The position numbers were made by a program, and so were the translations under genes. A model generated the notes under the pieces. It saw only the letters and a program-made list of their open reading frames with translations, was not told where the DNA came from and searched no databases. Below, piece after piece: positions 1-14,400 of a stretch of DNA of 64,000 nt (the first letter of the stretch is position 1; every line of letters begins with the position of its first letter). This DNA is from Pagrus major (Eukaryota > Chordata > Actinopteri > Spariformes > Sparidae): assembly GCF_040436345.1 (NCBI RefSeq), contig NC_133237.1, positions 22,697,749 to 22,761,748 on the forward strand, in the 5' to 3' direction.

Positions 1-3000
1 GATTGGTTGGATTTAGCCTGGGATAGGCAGTAATAGAAAGATGGTTCATCCAATCACCTGCCAAGTATTTTTTGAAAATGCCTGCCCTTTTCCAAACAGT
101 TTCTCCGGGCGACTCTCCAGATGGGTTTTGGCACGTCAGGTTACAGAGCATTCTTACCAGCATGGAAGCAATTTAACTCATTTTTCAGAAATACAAAATA
201 CAGTTACCCTTGGTGTGTCACAGGTCCAAACTTACTAGTTTTCCATACTTAGCCAGAAGTTGAGCCAAATAATAGCTCTTTGTACCCTTTTCTAAGTATG
301 GATGACCTGAAAAAAAATTGGCTTTGTTGAGCTGACAGTCGGCTCACCTTCTCTCTTCACTCTTCACCCATGTAAGACTTGAATTTTGTTTTAAAATGTC
401 TCCCTACAGTATGTTTCTTTATCACAGTGATTGACTTCTGGCAAATTAATTATGATAATAATTGAATTATGTGTTAAAGCCAGCTTTAATGCAGTACATT
501 CTTTTTTTGGAGTCTCCTTTTTAAAAAAATGTCTTTGCACTAGTTGATGTCTGATGTGACTTTATGACTAAAATTTGTCAGAGAGGCTGGTAAAGCAAAG
601 GTGAGAGGCCACTTATGGAATGGATGTGAGAGAAAGAAATGAGATAAAGCAGTGCAGCCAGTCTGGAAGGACAAAGAGACTGGGAAATTATTAGCCATGT
701 CTGTGACTTGAATGACTGTCATCATTCAGTGAACAGAAAGAAGAGGCCGGAGAATGAGGGGGGAATTAAATTAATACATTATACAGTATAATGGTCTTTT
801 TAAGTTTGCAGAGTGCTGAACAGAAAGAAGCAGAAAGACACAAGTAAAAAAAAAATCATACTAACTATGCAATAAAAACAGGCCACTGAAGTCCTTATCA
901 TTTTTGAAGTCACTGAGATTTCCAGAGTAATGTTGTATCCACTTTAGTTTTCTTGTGGCCCAGAAGTTTTCCAAACAGGGATTTGAAAATCACTGTGCTC
1001 CATTATAGAAAATCTGATTTTACATATCATGAGCTCACCATCACTCAACCTTTCCATGACATTTCTTGATTGACTATGCTCTGCTCTTCACTGTATTTGT
1101 CACCAGTGTCTGACTCATCTGAATTATTTTTCTGTTTCAAGCTTCATCTGTTGAGTATCCCTCAGTGCTGCTCCCCGCGCAGCAGTTTGTTGAATCATTT
1201 CACATTTAGATTTAATCTCATCAGCTATGTTTGCAAAATTTCAATGTGCTCTTTGTGCACTTGCCAGTAGCCTCCGAGGAGACTTGTTTTACAGTGTTAG
1301 CAATAAGATATATGTGTTATATATCGTGTGTTAAATTGAAAAGTTAATCATGTTTAATGTATCATTGTGGGACCCAAATACCCACAATAGGGAAGAGGTT
1401 TAGTAAGATGGTAAAATAGGCACTGTAGACTCGTTGTTCATGTTCCACCTTGCAAAATATCTGCCCTCATCTAGCTGTTTAATACTGTCATAAATGGAGC
1501 AGGTAATGGTGACAATGAAAATATCTCCTCATTCATACACTCAACTGCAATCTCCATAAAAGTGAGAGTTTTGAGGTGATGACACCACGAAGATAATCAC
1601 AGTATGACAGACTTTGAACCCAGGAAAAACAGTCCCTATCCCAAAATAACATGACCTTTATTACTGCCTCGAGCAGGAAGAAAGACTTCCCAGTGTCTTT
1701 GTCGGCTGTAGAGGCATCTCTCTGAGGAGCTCCACATTCCTAATCTCTGTGTGCCTCCTTTCGGAAACTCTCAGATTTTGTTCCAAGCTGCTTCGCTTGC
1801 TTTTGCAGCGGCCCAATGATCTGGGCTATTTTACTCTGCACTGGCCTGGAGAATGGATTAATATGGAGCATTTACAGCCTTTTCTGGCCCTTTTGGTATC
1901 TATTTATGTGAAGGGAATTGTTCACTTATTAACAATCTAGCTTGACTACAGTACTGTGGAAATTATGCCGACTGATGTCTTCTTACAGAAATCACCACAG
2001 CTCCTCGTTTTATTGTTTTTTCTTTCATTACAAAGGATACACCAGCATAACAGTGTTTGTAGATTAGAGTGTTTGTTCATTGCATTGCTAGTCACAAGTG
2101 GGAGAATACATGAAAAGCACCAATCTGACAAAGACAGACATTAGTCCTCCACTTTCTTAGTCCTCTTTCTTTGTCTTAATCTCTCTGCACCAGAGAAAGA
2201 GGAGAAATGACACCAAATGCCAAAATAACTGAATCATGAAGCTTCAGTAACTGAGATAAATACCAAATTAAAATGCAACATATCCTAAAGTGTCTTGGCA
2301 GGTACATCTAACTGAAGGACATAAAGACTGCATGCACAGCGGTTGCTTCTAGGACACAGTTTTCCAGTAAGATGCTGAAATGTCTCTCATTATCTCTGAT
2401 GATAACTCAAATTTAGTAGGGAAGTTATTACTTTTAATAAGCGGCTGCTAAAGAGGAATCAGGAACCACAGCCTGTCACAGTCCAGTTTTTCATGTCCGG
2501 GACTAAGAAATGCAGACAGCGCCTTGTCATTTGAAGCTTCTTGCTGGGCTTCAACTGTATTGTTATTGGAGCCATAGCAAATACTTGGATTAGTCTTTCT
2601 TTGTCGAGTGAATGCATGGAAGAAATGTATGATGTAGGAATTAAAACAACTGAAATCATTTGATAAGGTGTTTAAAACTCACACTGTGCATAATATTACA
2701 TGTTTGTTGCACTTCTAAAATTACATCCTTGTTAGCAGCTGTGGTAGGAGAGGTGACTTGTCATGCACCATCATTATTACATGGTTTAATTGCATTCATA
2801 CAATTAAGTCTTGTTCACTCATAAATCCACCATGAGCCTCTGGGCGGGTGTGTTTCAAACCGGCAGAGTCAGCACTTCTATTAGCCTGTTGTAGGTGAGA
2901 TTGATAGTAAGGGCGGAAATTACTGGATGTGATGTTTCAGACGAGGGTTGCAGCCTCAGTGCAGATAGTGTGATTGTGTTTGTTTATGTGTGTGTGCTGT

Positions 3001-6000
3001 AGATAAGCATTTGTGTGATCATTGCAGAGAAAAGGAGAATGGTTTTAGGAAGGCAGACTTAAGTACTATGTGTGTCTGAAAGGTCTTCGTGGCACAAAGA
3101 AGTTGACCAACTCTAACACAAGTTAATGTGTAAATGAGGACTTTTCTTTCTACCAATAGTCAACGATTGATAATTCATGTTTTTGAATCTTAAGTTTTGT
3201 CTCATTCTCGTCGTGCCTCATGTTAAAGTTCATCTTTATTTACATGAGCTGTCATGTCAGTCATCCCAAACTTGTTTGACTTTGGCCTAAATTATATATA
3301 TCTTTTGAAGTATATGTTGAGGATATACAATATGTAGATTGCTGGTCACCTTAGTAAAGCCATGAGATGCCAAATATGTGCATACTGGATCTAGAATAAA
3401 TAAAGCAGAGTGTTCATCCTTCATCCACGTTTGTCCAAGGGAGCAAAAGCCACCGTCTGCAGCTCTGTCACTGTCCATCTATCCCCTCAATGATTTTATA
3501 TTCACAACTACAGTGTGGAGCTGAAGAAATTTCCCAAGTACCCCGGGGCTAATGAAAGATTTCTTATGTAAAGTTTTACTTTCGGTGTAAATATCCATGT
3601 AGAAGCTTTTATGTCAATGCATGTAGTGGCGATGAAGATTGGCTGCCATGAAGTTGTCTACTCCCCGCTCATTTATCCAGTTTGTTTGTTTTTCCCCTCA
3701 TTGGATCGGGTGTTTGTTACGTGCTGCAATGTACCATGTTTAATAAATCATGTAACTTTTTAATGTCATTGCTGTTGGATCAAGATTTTTCACACATCAG
3801 GACATTGCTGTGCCCCCTCTGTCTGACTGAATTAGGTTATTGTGCTGATTTAATTTCCAGAGGGAACCACTCTGGTGGTAGGAAACATCATTTGCTAATT
3901 AACAAGAATGTCTCCTGGCGTTTTAAAGAAAATGACAGTGCTCCCAGAGGCTTGTTGAAACGGAAGTTCTGATAGAAAGCACGACTGTAAACAGGAGTAA
4001 TCTGCAGAAACAAGTCAGAAATTGATTGAATTCTCCAACAAGTTTAAAAGTAGCAAAGTGATCTAAATGTGCGCTCAGTCAACTTCTGTATTGTTTCCTG
4101 TGCATTAAGCATTTCAGTTTTCAGAAACATATTCTATGTGAATTCAAATGCAAGGCTGTACCACCAAACACATAAACAAAGCAAATCGTTTGGTTTGGAT
4201 AGCAAAGACTTCTCTCCCCCTTTCATTTTTTGCTGTTTTTTGCTTCTTTAATAATTGTGCTGTTCTACTGCTGTTGCACAAGAGACAAATCTCAGTCTCT
4301 CCATGGAGTTCGACTGTCTCCACGAGGCATTAGTTCTGGACTGGATTGATCCTTTTATTTATACAGGCCAGGAGAGTGACAGCAACTTGAAGAAATGCCT
4401 CTCAGTGGGTACGTCTGTAGTAAGGCTACAATGAGGAAATCAATGTGCACATCTCCCAGTGCTTAGACCAACTAAGTGTAAATTGTAAGGTTCTAGCTGT
4501 TATTGTCCAGCTGTTTGAGAAGTTGTAGTTTTTTCCTCTTTATTGACAGAGAGCCTTGGACTTGAGCACTTATTTATTCTTTTCTAAATTAGTTAATGTT
4601 TGTTACACTGAATTTTTAGGGCCAAGATTATTTCTTTAAATGTGCAGTTCAACACAAACATGTAGCTGTTGCTGCATGTTGCTGCTAATAACTGTAAGAC
4701 TTGTTTCACGTAAAGAAATGACCACTTAGAAATGGTTTCATAGTAATAGAGAGCAGACAAGTCAAGTTATGTAATCATAGCTATCAAGGACAAATAAAGA
4801 AAGGGCTTTAAGAAAGTCTGGAGAAGACACAGAGTTATTAAAAATAATTTTAATTTAGACAGTATAATGACACGTCACTTTTCACAGCTGGAGCACACTT
4901 CAACAGAAAGTCCCATAAACTGTAGTATATTTAACCGAAGAGGTCTTTTGGCTCCACTCAAGTGCTCCTCCATGTTAATATGATACCATCTGGTGCGGTG
5001 TTGGTGGGACAGCTAATAGAACCAGCGAGAATAAGAATTTATAAAAGGAAGAAAAAAACAGAAGGGTTTTATTAAGCACCAAAAATGCTACAGACAGCTG
5101 TAGAATTTGTTTTGTTTTTGTGATTATTTGCGTCTCCTTTCATGTTTTTTGCTGCTGGCACACTAGACCCAACCATCAGCCAAATGTTTGTTTTCTTTTT
5201 AATCAAAAAGAAAGAGGTAAGTCAGTTGAACAAAATGATAAAGAGCTGTTGTGCTTTACTGAAACCATTTAGCTTACAAATAACAGGTAAACAAAGTCCA
5301 CTAACATTGTGCTACAGTTGCTCATTGTCAATGAATATTTCCTTTGTACAAGGTAGGCTACACTCTGATGGTATATCTAATACATGAAATTAAGTTGACA
5401 TGGGTGGCGTGCACCATCTTACAGAAACCTTGTATCGCTGTAAAAGGCAGCCATAGAGGTTTTCCACATTTAAAAAAATGTTTCATGAACCTTGGACTTT
5501 TCTGGGCTGCACTGAAACAATTTGAAAATACCACAACAAAACTGAATCAACTGTAATTTCATATAATTCAAAACAACAAAAGAGGCATTTTAGAGATTCA
5601 AGGTTTTGCAAGACGCTGACAATGTGGTCTTTATATTTTACTACACAATGTATGGAAAACACTTTAATTCTCAGTAATTTTCCAGAATAACTGGAGGATG
5701 TGAACTGTCAGATACAGAGGTGGTGAATATATATTTAATAGGGCATCTTGAACCAAAGTGATGCATAACAACATTCATGAGCAATAAGGTAATCAGATGC
5801 ATATCTGATAATGAGCTAATAGTGATACAAAGAATTGATAACTGTAAGTAGTAACCTGTATTAGACCGGTGATCATAGGGGCTTTCCTTTAAATTTTTAC
5901 CCAATAACATTGCTGCTGTGTTGTCACAGCAAACTGATATCATACATATTATGTTATTATGACAGTATTACAGTAGATCTTTATGTGTAAATATATACTG

Positions 6001-6947
6001 TAGCTTAATAACAGTGATTTCAGTATCTTTGAGAAATAAAAACAAACAATATGCATTCACAAAACAAGAACATGTAGTGGTAGTCACTATACAATATTGT
6101 TTATGTAAATAAAGATCTGATCTGAATTAACAGCTGAATTAACTGAGTTTGAACAGTGTAAATAACAGATTTCATATAACGGTGAAACACTGAAACAGTC
6201 GGTTAATTATGTGCACTGGATATACAGATTTTCGGGAAATTGTGCATACAGTTTGTTTGGAAATCTGTGAGAATAATAACTGCTACGATTTAGACTTGAT
6301 AATACACAAATACACCTTTTTATACTAGCAGTTAACACTTCCCACTTGTATGAGTGCTGCCTTGTCCTCAGCTGCTTGAAATAGTCAACTGCATGAGTAA
6401 GGCCCAGATCACACAGAGACTGCCTACAGGTGGGGTCGCTGTAAAAACCCTGTTTTTAGACAAAAGCTTTGGTGTCGGGCTGCGCGTGCATCCGGCCATC
6501 ATAGGCTACGTAATTAATGGGATACATGGAGAGACTCCACCCCTGGAATGTGATAAGCTGAGATAAGAAGTAATGACCAATATTAAAACTAATACTTTTT
6601 TATAGCTAACTAAAATACCACAAGAGCAGGTAAATATCATCATGTACTAAGTTCCAAGTGTCAGTCAAACAAAAATGTTTTATATGTCTTTAGCTGACCC
6701 ATTTATATGAATAGTAACCAACAAAAAACCCAAACTTTACTTAATATTTTACATTCATCCTGACAAAAAGTTAATTAACCATTAACTTCCAAACTGGACA
6801 CATCAACTGCTACTGTACCACTGGTTTCAGACTGTCCAGAACAGATACATTCAATAAAAATGTGTTTTAGGATTAATTTGTAATAAAAGCTGAGAGTTTC
6901 AACTATGAATCAAACTCTGAGCCACCATCTTCACTCCGAACATGACT
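1..6947. other. Intergenic DNA downstream of shisa9
   Basis: AT-rich non-coding DNA. The open frames here are short, lack splice-site context and show no recognisable domain. I see no RNA gene and no clear full-length transposon. A GC-richer patch near 6390-6560 looks repeat-like but I could not assign it to a family. Confidence 0.6.
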
Positions 6948-6953
6948 TTTATT
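6948..6953 (-). terminator. shisa9: Candidate shisa9 polyadenylation signal
   Basis: AATAAA on the minus strand about 1.1 kb beyond the shisa9 stop codon. It is the first canonical hexamer I found downstream of the stop, which would give a 3' UTR of roughly 1.1 kb. An ATTAAA variant near 7715 is a nearer alternative. Neither is proven without transcript ends. Confidence 0.3.
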
Positions 6954-8033
6954 GGGGGTATAATGGACTACTAGACCGATGAATATTCTAACACTGGGGC
7001 TTCATCTACAGTATATTCTAGGATAATCACACACATGCTGGTACTGATGAGAGGCACTATTACACCAATACAACACTGGTTCAATACTCTGCAGCTACTT
7101 CTCCTAGTGATCATAGAAATATATGTATCTGATGGATGTCTGTTGGCAGTGACATTGTTTGGATGCATTTCTGAAGGGTTTTAGAGACATCTACCACTTT
7201 AAAGAGTGACACCACGTTCACAAAATTTAAATGGACCTTTTAATGGATTTTAAGTCATTTATGTCAACAGTAACACTTTCACAGACTGAGTCCTCTGTAG
7301 TTTAGAGACACTGAATAATAAACTAATGAATCTCCAAAATGGATGTAGCTACAGCATTTTGGAAACAAACCTGAAAAACTTACTTTTTGACAACAATTAT
7401 GTCTCCAAGTCTATTTCTTAAATAAAAACAGTTCTCACTTAAGTCAGTGATAGTCATTGTCTTTGACATTGTGTGTGACCAACTGTTTCTGCTCACATTT
7501 TCAAATTAACAGATTAACAAAATGCTTATGAAGTCATTTCTCAAATGTATCATCCCTGGACACTGCACTTGATCTAGCTGTGTAACGGTGCCAAACATTT
7601 TCAGATATTATCTATAAATTGGCCGGTAAAGGATTTTATCAATACCCAATAAACCACAGGCTACTCAACCTTGATTAGATAAATAAGGAAGGTTTTCTCA
7701 TTACGACAATGTTGATTTAATAGTAATTATATAATATGCTTTCATTTTAAAGTCCGTTGATATCTCAGTAAATACTGATGACAGTTCTGTATGTGTCACA
7801 TGTCACATCACTGTTTATATACTTTTATGATTTGTTGTAGCTGTTGGATTATATGAATATCAACATATTCATCACTGTGCCCTCCTGAGGCATGCTGTCT
7901 TATATGCTGCCCATTACATGCACACTTGCACATAGTAGAGTCCATGCTGATTCCTTACAACACCACCCACAGTCAGCAGCTACTGTCTTTCTTAAATGCA
8001 GACTCCTTTTAGGTCTGATGTTTTGTCAGTCAC

Positions 8034-8413
8034 TCATACTGTCACTTCTGTCTTGCTGTTGGTGACAAAGTATGGTTGTGGAGGAAGGTAGCGAGTGGTG
8101 TGCAGCTCCTTCTCTATGATACACAGTTTCTTTGTGCCATAGCTGTGTCGGAGTCCCAGCGTGTCCTTGCTGTCCCAGGGTCGTAGCACTCCTGGGCTGA
8201 CAGCAGTGTTAGAGCCGTAGGACAGCAACTGGGAGCTGCGGCTCTTGGGGCTTTTGTACTTGTGTCCGTTCTGCTTTCCAGACAGCTGTCTGGGCGGGCT
8301 ATAAGGATTACTCGGCTCTGGCTCCATATCCACAGCTTCCATGGGAAGGCTGCCCTTGGTTGTCATCTCCATCACTTGCCGCCGGTTGCTGTAGAAGCTG
8401 TCATTAGCTTTCT
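8034..8413 (-). CDS. shisa9: shisa9 terminal coding exon 4
   Basis: Acceptor TTAGCAG at 8414 leads into EKANDSFYSNRRQVMEM and runs to TGA at 8036-8034. The last residues are QPYFVTNSKTEVTV, ending in the PDZ ligand. The open frame continues upstream past the acceptor, but that extension is intronic. Confidence 0.93.
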
Positions 8414-11400
8414 CTGCTAACAAATGCAGATAAACAACATGATAGTTCTTGTCATTTTTCCTTTCATTAGCCATGGCATTGTGTCCTGAGTACAGAACTA
8501 GACAGGCAGTTAAAAATAGGCCTGAAGTAAAACTTTGTTGTCAAAGCATCCAAAAAAAATAAACAGAGAGAGAAGAGAGTCAAGTAGTCCGATTTCCCTT
8601 CATCAGGCATACATTTACTATATGTAAAACTTTATTTATCAACCTATACAAATGCTGTCAATGTCTCTAACGTCACACAGGAAATTAAGGTGTTGTCCAC
8701 ATTATATTTAAATAATTTCCTGAACCTTAATAAAAAATCCTGTTAATTTCCTTAATATAGATGATAGATAATGTTGTTATTGCATCTTTCAAACAAACAA
8801 ACATCTTGTCCTTGATTGATGTTTTGTTCAAGCTGAAAAAACAGTAGAGGAAGTGGAAGTTCTTTATCAGCCTGGTAGTGTCTGCAGGTATCACTACAGG
8901 CTTCATTCAGTCCTAACCACCTACATCAATAAGTTAGGGCTGCCTGTTTGTAAACAGGTCAAACACACACACACACCACACACACACACACATAATGTCA
9001 GCTATTACATAACATCACAATTTATTACAACACTGGGAACTCAGTCAGGCTTAGAGGTTTCCCAGTAGACCACTGCACAGTATATTCTCTCTTTTGGCAT
9101 TTGTCTCGTTTTAGTCATCGGCACTAATTTGCTCAGAACTACTGTACCACTGTGGTGTGATCTTATGTCTCAAATCAGGTGCAGACCATGTATGAAAACA
9201 GTATTCACTTGTACACTAATTGAGCCTGAGCACACCCAGCCCCGATTTAGCCTTTGGGATTATCTGCTCACATTTCAGACTTTTTTTAATGAAATGTCTC
9301 CAAGATAACCTTTAATGTGGTCTTGTGATCTGCTGTGGGCTGTGTCTGCGCTCCAGATCATACTTCATGATACAGAAAAGAGATGTAATGATGAACAGTA
9401 TATTCTTTACAGCAGCTACTTCAGTAAAAACCCACATCAGTGCGGGCAGATGAACATGTATATTAGGACCACAGGGGCTCACATGGCTCACTGTGTACAG
9501 TATAGTTGCATCTCATCACTACGCCCCAGCTCATTTGAGTTTTGATTGCTCCTGATTGTCTCCTGTCCCCAGTCTCATTAGCTAAAATTTGCTCTATTTT
9601 TATTTTCTCTAATGATTGGTTTGTTTGACGGCACCTCACTGCATTAGCAGTGGAGGAGCTTCAGCTGTGTCATGTGATTGGATCTACTACACACATGCTG
9701 ACAGCTGTCATCCCCTCCATGGTCAGGTCTAATTGATTCATCTATAAAAAGACATTTCACACTGATAAATAGCAATAAATACAAACCCACAAACAGCTTT
9801 ACTGCACACTTTGATTCTGATATTTTGTTTTTCTCTATATAAAACTACTTTGAAATGCAACTGTAATAATTATTTTTGCAATATAAATCAATATGAAAAG
9901 CGGTGGAATATCAATTGCTTTAAACTACAGCAGAATTATTGTTTTTATTGTAAATTTGCATACAGGATTGTATAGGATTTAGTAATAAAATTATTGGGTA
10001 TGCGTGTACAAATGACCCATTCATTACCAGTAATGGTTTTATTTTGATACGAAGTGTGCCTGACTATGTGCTCTACTGTAACATAAACTGTCATCATCAC
10101 CTGTTTGCTGTTATGTCTAATTTTAATATCAGCTCAAACATTTCAGGGACTCATACTCACAAAACACATAGTATTTCCCTTATGTACATAAAAGGAGTGA
10201 CTTTCTTATTTTGCACTATTGTATCCGTTTAGTGTCGTTTTATGATTTGCAGAAATGCAAATTAATACTTTGATGCTCCAGAGAAAATGAAAAATCCTTT
10301 GGCATCATCTTGCTGAGTGGTACTATTTTGGTGTGTGCTGTTATTTCTTGTTTCAGACGCTGTTTGTCCAGGCACTGGCTACAGACATTCCAAAATTAGC
10401 ACATGAGAAAAAACACAAACTTGCTTCTATATATAAACTTGCAGTTTTCTTCTCTGTTGGCATTGATGGACTATAGATTAACTGACAAGGATTTCTGTAA
10501 ACCCGAGATTTGATGTAGAGTCAGACCAACAAGGTTTCTATTGAAAGAAAAAGGCAGTTTTGAAGTAGATATCCAACAGCGTGTGCTGTATAAACAGGCC
10601 TTTTGCTGTATGTATTTCTAAATAGGAAATAAAAGACTGAAAAACTGCCAAAGCCAAATTGTATTTAGTCATTTTAATGCTAAATTAAAGATAGAGATTT
10701 GGGACTGAAGCTCTCTAATATGTGCAGCAAGCGGAAAATTGTAATATCCTGTTTTTTGTCTGTTGAGACCAGCAACACAAAATAAGCCTCTTTTAAAATT
10801 ACTGGTATACTATAAAACATTTAATGAAACATTTCAGATACATTTTCTGCCTCATTACTCTATTTAGACACCCAGATTGCAGATTCTGTTGTTTCTGGTG
10901 CACTCAATTAAGGGTGTAATTTGTAAAATATGGCCAGAATTCAAAGGTAGCTCCAAAAAACATGGGGGGCAGCGTATCACCAGAGTAACTGACAACTGCT
11001 GCTCTTTGCTAGCTATCCTTGGCTGTGGCTGTAGTTTGATAATTAACTCATGGCTTAGTTAGCCGTGGAGCCAGCTGCCCTAGAGTTTGCCTGCATTGGG
11101 ACCTCGGATCAAAGGGGGGAGTCACCATTGGCAATGGGGCCATGATGAGTTAACGAAGCAATCAAGCTCGTTGTAGTTTGTTAGAAGACAGAATCTTGAA
11201 ATCGGAAGGTGTATGGTCGCATTTTTCTGTTTCGTAAGGAAAATAGAAGTAAGAGTATTTCATTACTTGACATGTTTTGATTTTATTATGTTCATTTATT
11301 ACACTAACAACTAGCGTATATCTGCCAGCTGAAACTACGGGCGCTATCAGACTATCGCCTCTTGCTTGTACAAAGCAGCATTATGAGACAGGACGGGCCC

Positions 11401-14400
11401 AGGCTATCTGGCTAGACATCTCTGCAACACAGTACATAGATGTCTCACATAACTCACATGACATAACATCAACACTGTTGTTTCTTCACACTGATAATGT
11501 TTCATGTTTCATTGATGAAGGGAAACCCTGATTAATTATGCAAGTTTACTAATGTGCTACCTAATCAAATAAAATGCTGTATGCTTTATCATCATTGTGG
11601 CTTCTTGTCAACAACTTACCCACGGCCTTTAGCGTGGCATACTTGTTGAGATCCTTGATAGGCGTTGGTTGTTCATAGGGGCTAGTGATCGGTCCCACAG
11701 CCGGGTAAGGCTGTACTATCAGAGTAGATGTTTGAGCCAGGTTGTTCATCTGGTTGTTGTCTGAAGGAGGGAAAACACAACTCATTAACGCAGAAATTTA
11801 GATGCTGTTTGCACAGACACATTTCCGTTAATCACTGGGGTAACATGTTCAAAATGTATTATTTGTTTAGTTCATTTAAACTGGCTTTGTTTCCTCTGTT
11901 ACTTGATGTCAAATTCCCAGGATATACATCAGCTTGATGGATGGATGGATGTAAATATAGTAAAATTGTCGCTCTACCGTGGTAGCGTCACTTTCCTTTA
12001 AGTAGGTTTTTCTGGGGACCCAGCTGGAGAGTCATGACTGCCCTTTGTGAAACTGTACTAATCCTACAGTAGACATCTGGTAAATTAAAGGGTGCACAGC
12101 AAATAGACTGGCCCCCTGCCTACTGGCATGACAGAACAAACAGATGTTCAGAGTGTCTTCTCCTCGTTCAGACTGGAGGAGATTAGGCAGCATTTGGAAG
12201 ACTGCTGCATGTGCTCTGTGTTATATAAATATCTGAGTAGAGATATCAACATGTTTATGGACTAATACTTAATGTGGACAGTTTTGATAATTGATTTATT
12301 GCTTACTACTCTTAAGCTTTAAGCACAAAATCAGAATGTCATTTTAAAAGTCACAAGGTTGTGAATCAGCACTCATTCTGTTATTTGACCCATACAGGTT
12401 TCCTTTTAAAGGTAACCTGACTCAGGGGAGGTGCCAGTATTAATCCACTGAGTCCAGCACCAATAAAATGTCTATCTCATCATCACTGCCACTGCTAATG
12501 GTTAAAGTTTACAAACTTTAAAATGTGTCCACTAGTCCTTGGTCTAGAATGTGTCTGATAAAAACAGATCATTAATACAGAAAATAGGTTAATTAGGCTC
12601 TTATTCCCCACTGGTCAGCAAGAAACTTTATTACTGTGCTAATTAATTTGGAAAGTCTCAAATTATCAATGCTGTCTCATGAAGTGATGCAGAGGACAGC
12701 TTTGACTGCACCACGCCTCAACAAGGGGGTGGTGTAATAAGTATGATCAGATTTCGAGGTCATTTAAGGTAGCAAAAGAGCGAAAGTTTCACTGCGTTCT
12801 CCTTATGATAACGATTTCAAGATCCTGTATTATCCGGTTCTATATAAAGCCTTATTAAAAACTGTAGTCGTTAAAGACAGTATTTCTGCAGCTAACTTAT
12901 TAAACTCAGTGATGGATTCTTCATAAAACCTCATTAAATCTTTTAAATTTCAGTAATGTGCAGATAACTATCTATATTAATGTTTTAATAGACAGCCCCT
13001 TGCTGCTTTACCTAGAAAATAACCAAATTCACCAAAAATGTAACAGGAGATCTCTGCATCAAATCTATCTGTGTTACCTTGCCAGGTTCCTCTTTGGGCT
13101 TGTTGACCTGTTTCAGTTTCATATAATTCTTTGTAAGTGGGCCATGCACACAGGCTCTCATTCAGTGTGATCTTGTTTAAGATAAAAATCAGATTAGATT
13201 GTCTGCCTCCATAGGATACATTGAATTCACTTCACTTGTGATTCATTTAACCAGGATAATATATGATATAGATGCTTTTTTTCAGAAATCCGTTAAAAAC
13301 AATACAATCAAACATATGAATCAAATATGAAATCTGCAATTTCTTTTAATATAACGGTGCGTTTCATTTCGGTCGCTATGATTTTAAGGAGACAGTCGGA
13401 AGAAAGAGAAGAGAAAACTTTAAAATATGAGTCATGTAGTGTTTACCAATGATCACATCTCCCATGGTTTCATGCTACTTATGTCTTTGTTTTGTTTTGA
13501 TTGAGAGATCCCTGATGGCAGAAATTACATACAGTGTGTTTAAAGGAAGTCATCAAATCATTTAAATATTATTGTACTGAATGCTATATTGCCAAACTAT
13601 TTTGTATCCCAATATTGTTGAAAACATTTATTTTTGTGCCTGTCTACATCGCTCAGGTATATCAGATTTCCTCTTTTTATAGTCTAAGACAATGAATTTC
13701 AGTGTTAACATCTGATGCCAAACTCAATTTAAACTGAGATGCTGATGTATGCGCTTGTTTATCTCCCTCTTTAATGTCTATCTGACTTTATGTTGACTGA
13801 CTGTCGTTTGTGCTTGTGTTGTTGTCACAGTCACCACTTTCATGTCAGCTGCTGGAAGAAAGTAGGCCACTTCTGGAGACTTGTAAGGTTAAAGACTCCA
13901 TGGTTGTTGAGGGAAATAAGCAAGTTAACACTCCAGACACAGACACCTCCCTGGAACTCATAAAAGATTTAAGAGAGTATTTTGGGAGCTGTATGCCCCG
14001 ATATAAATGGTACAAGGAGAAGGGCGCTCTTATTTACAGGCAGCCTACTTTCATGTTAGGGATGAAAATGTTCTATTGTCTCTGAGTCAATATCTTGCCA
14101 TTAATTATACACTTAAACACATTAAACACTATATTTATATTGTATGTGCCATTTGTCATTATCAGTTATTACAGAGTAATTTGTGCACAGGCTTTTATGT
14201 GTTTATGTCTTCAAAAGTCAAGATTATAAAACATATTGTGTGAAATATTAATTTCTGTATAAAGAAAAAATACATATTTTAGGGTCATTAAAAGGCATTC
14301 ACAGGAGTTCTATATTAAACTGATGATAAGTTTAAAAGAGTTTTTCACGTTGTTTTAAATTAAGTTACATGAAAGGAAACAAATACATGTGTATTTATTT

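Larger units (their letters stand above)
8414..11619 (-). other. shisa9: shisa9 intron 3
   Basis: 3.2 kb intron bounded by GTAAGT and TTAGCAG. It holds a CA microsatellite (8962-8993) and the edge of a repeat-like patch (10930-11450). No further exon of shisa9 or other gene seen. Confidence 0.8.

Noticed and set aside
13810..14085. 91-codon frame preceded by a good acceptor in shisa9 intron 2
   Set aside because: It is antisense to shisa9, no donor or partner exon was found and the product resembles nothing I know.
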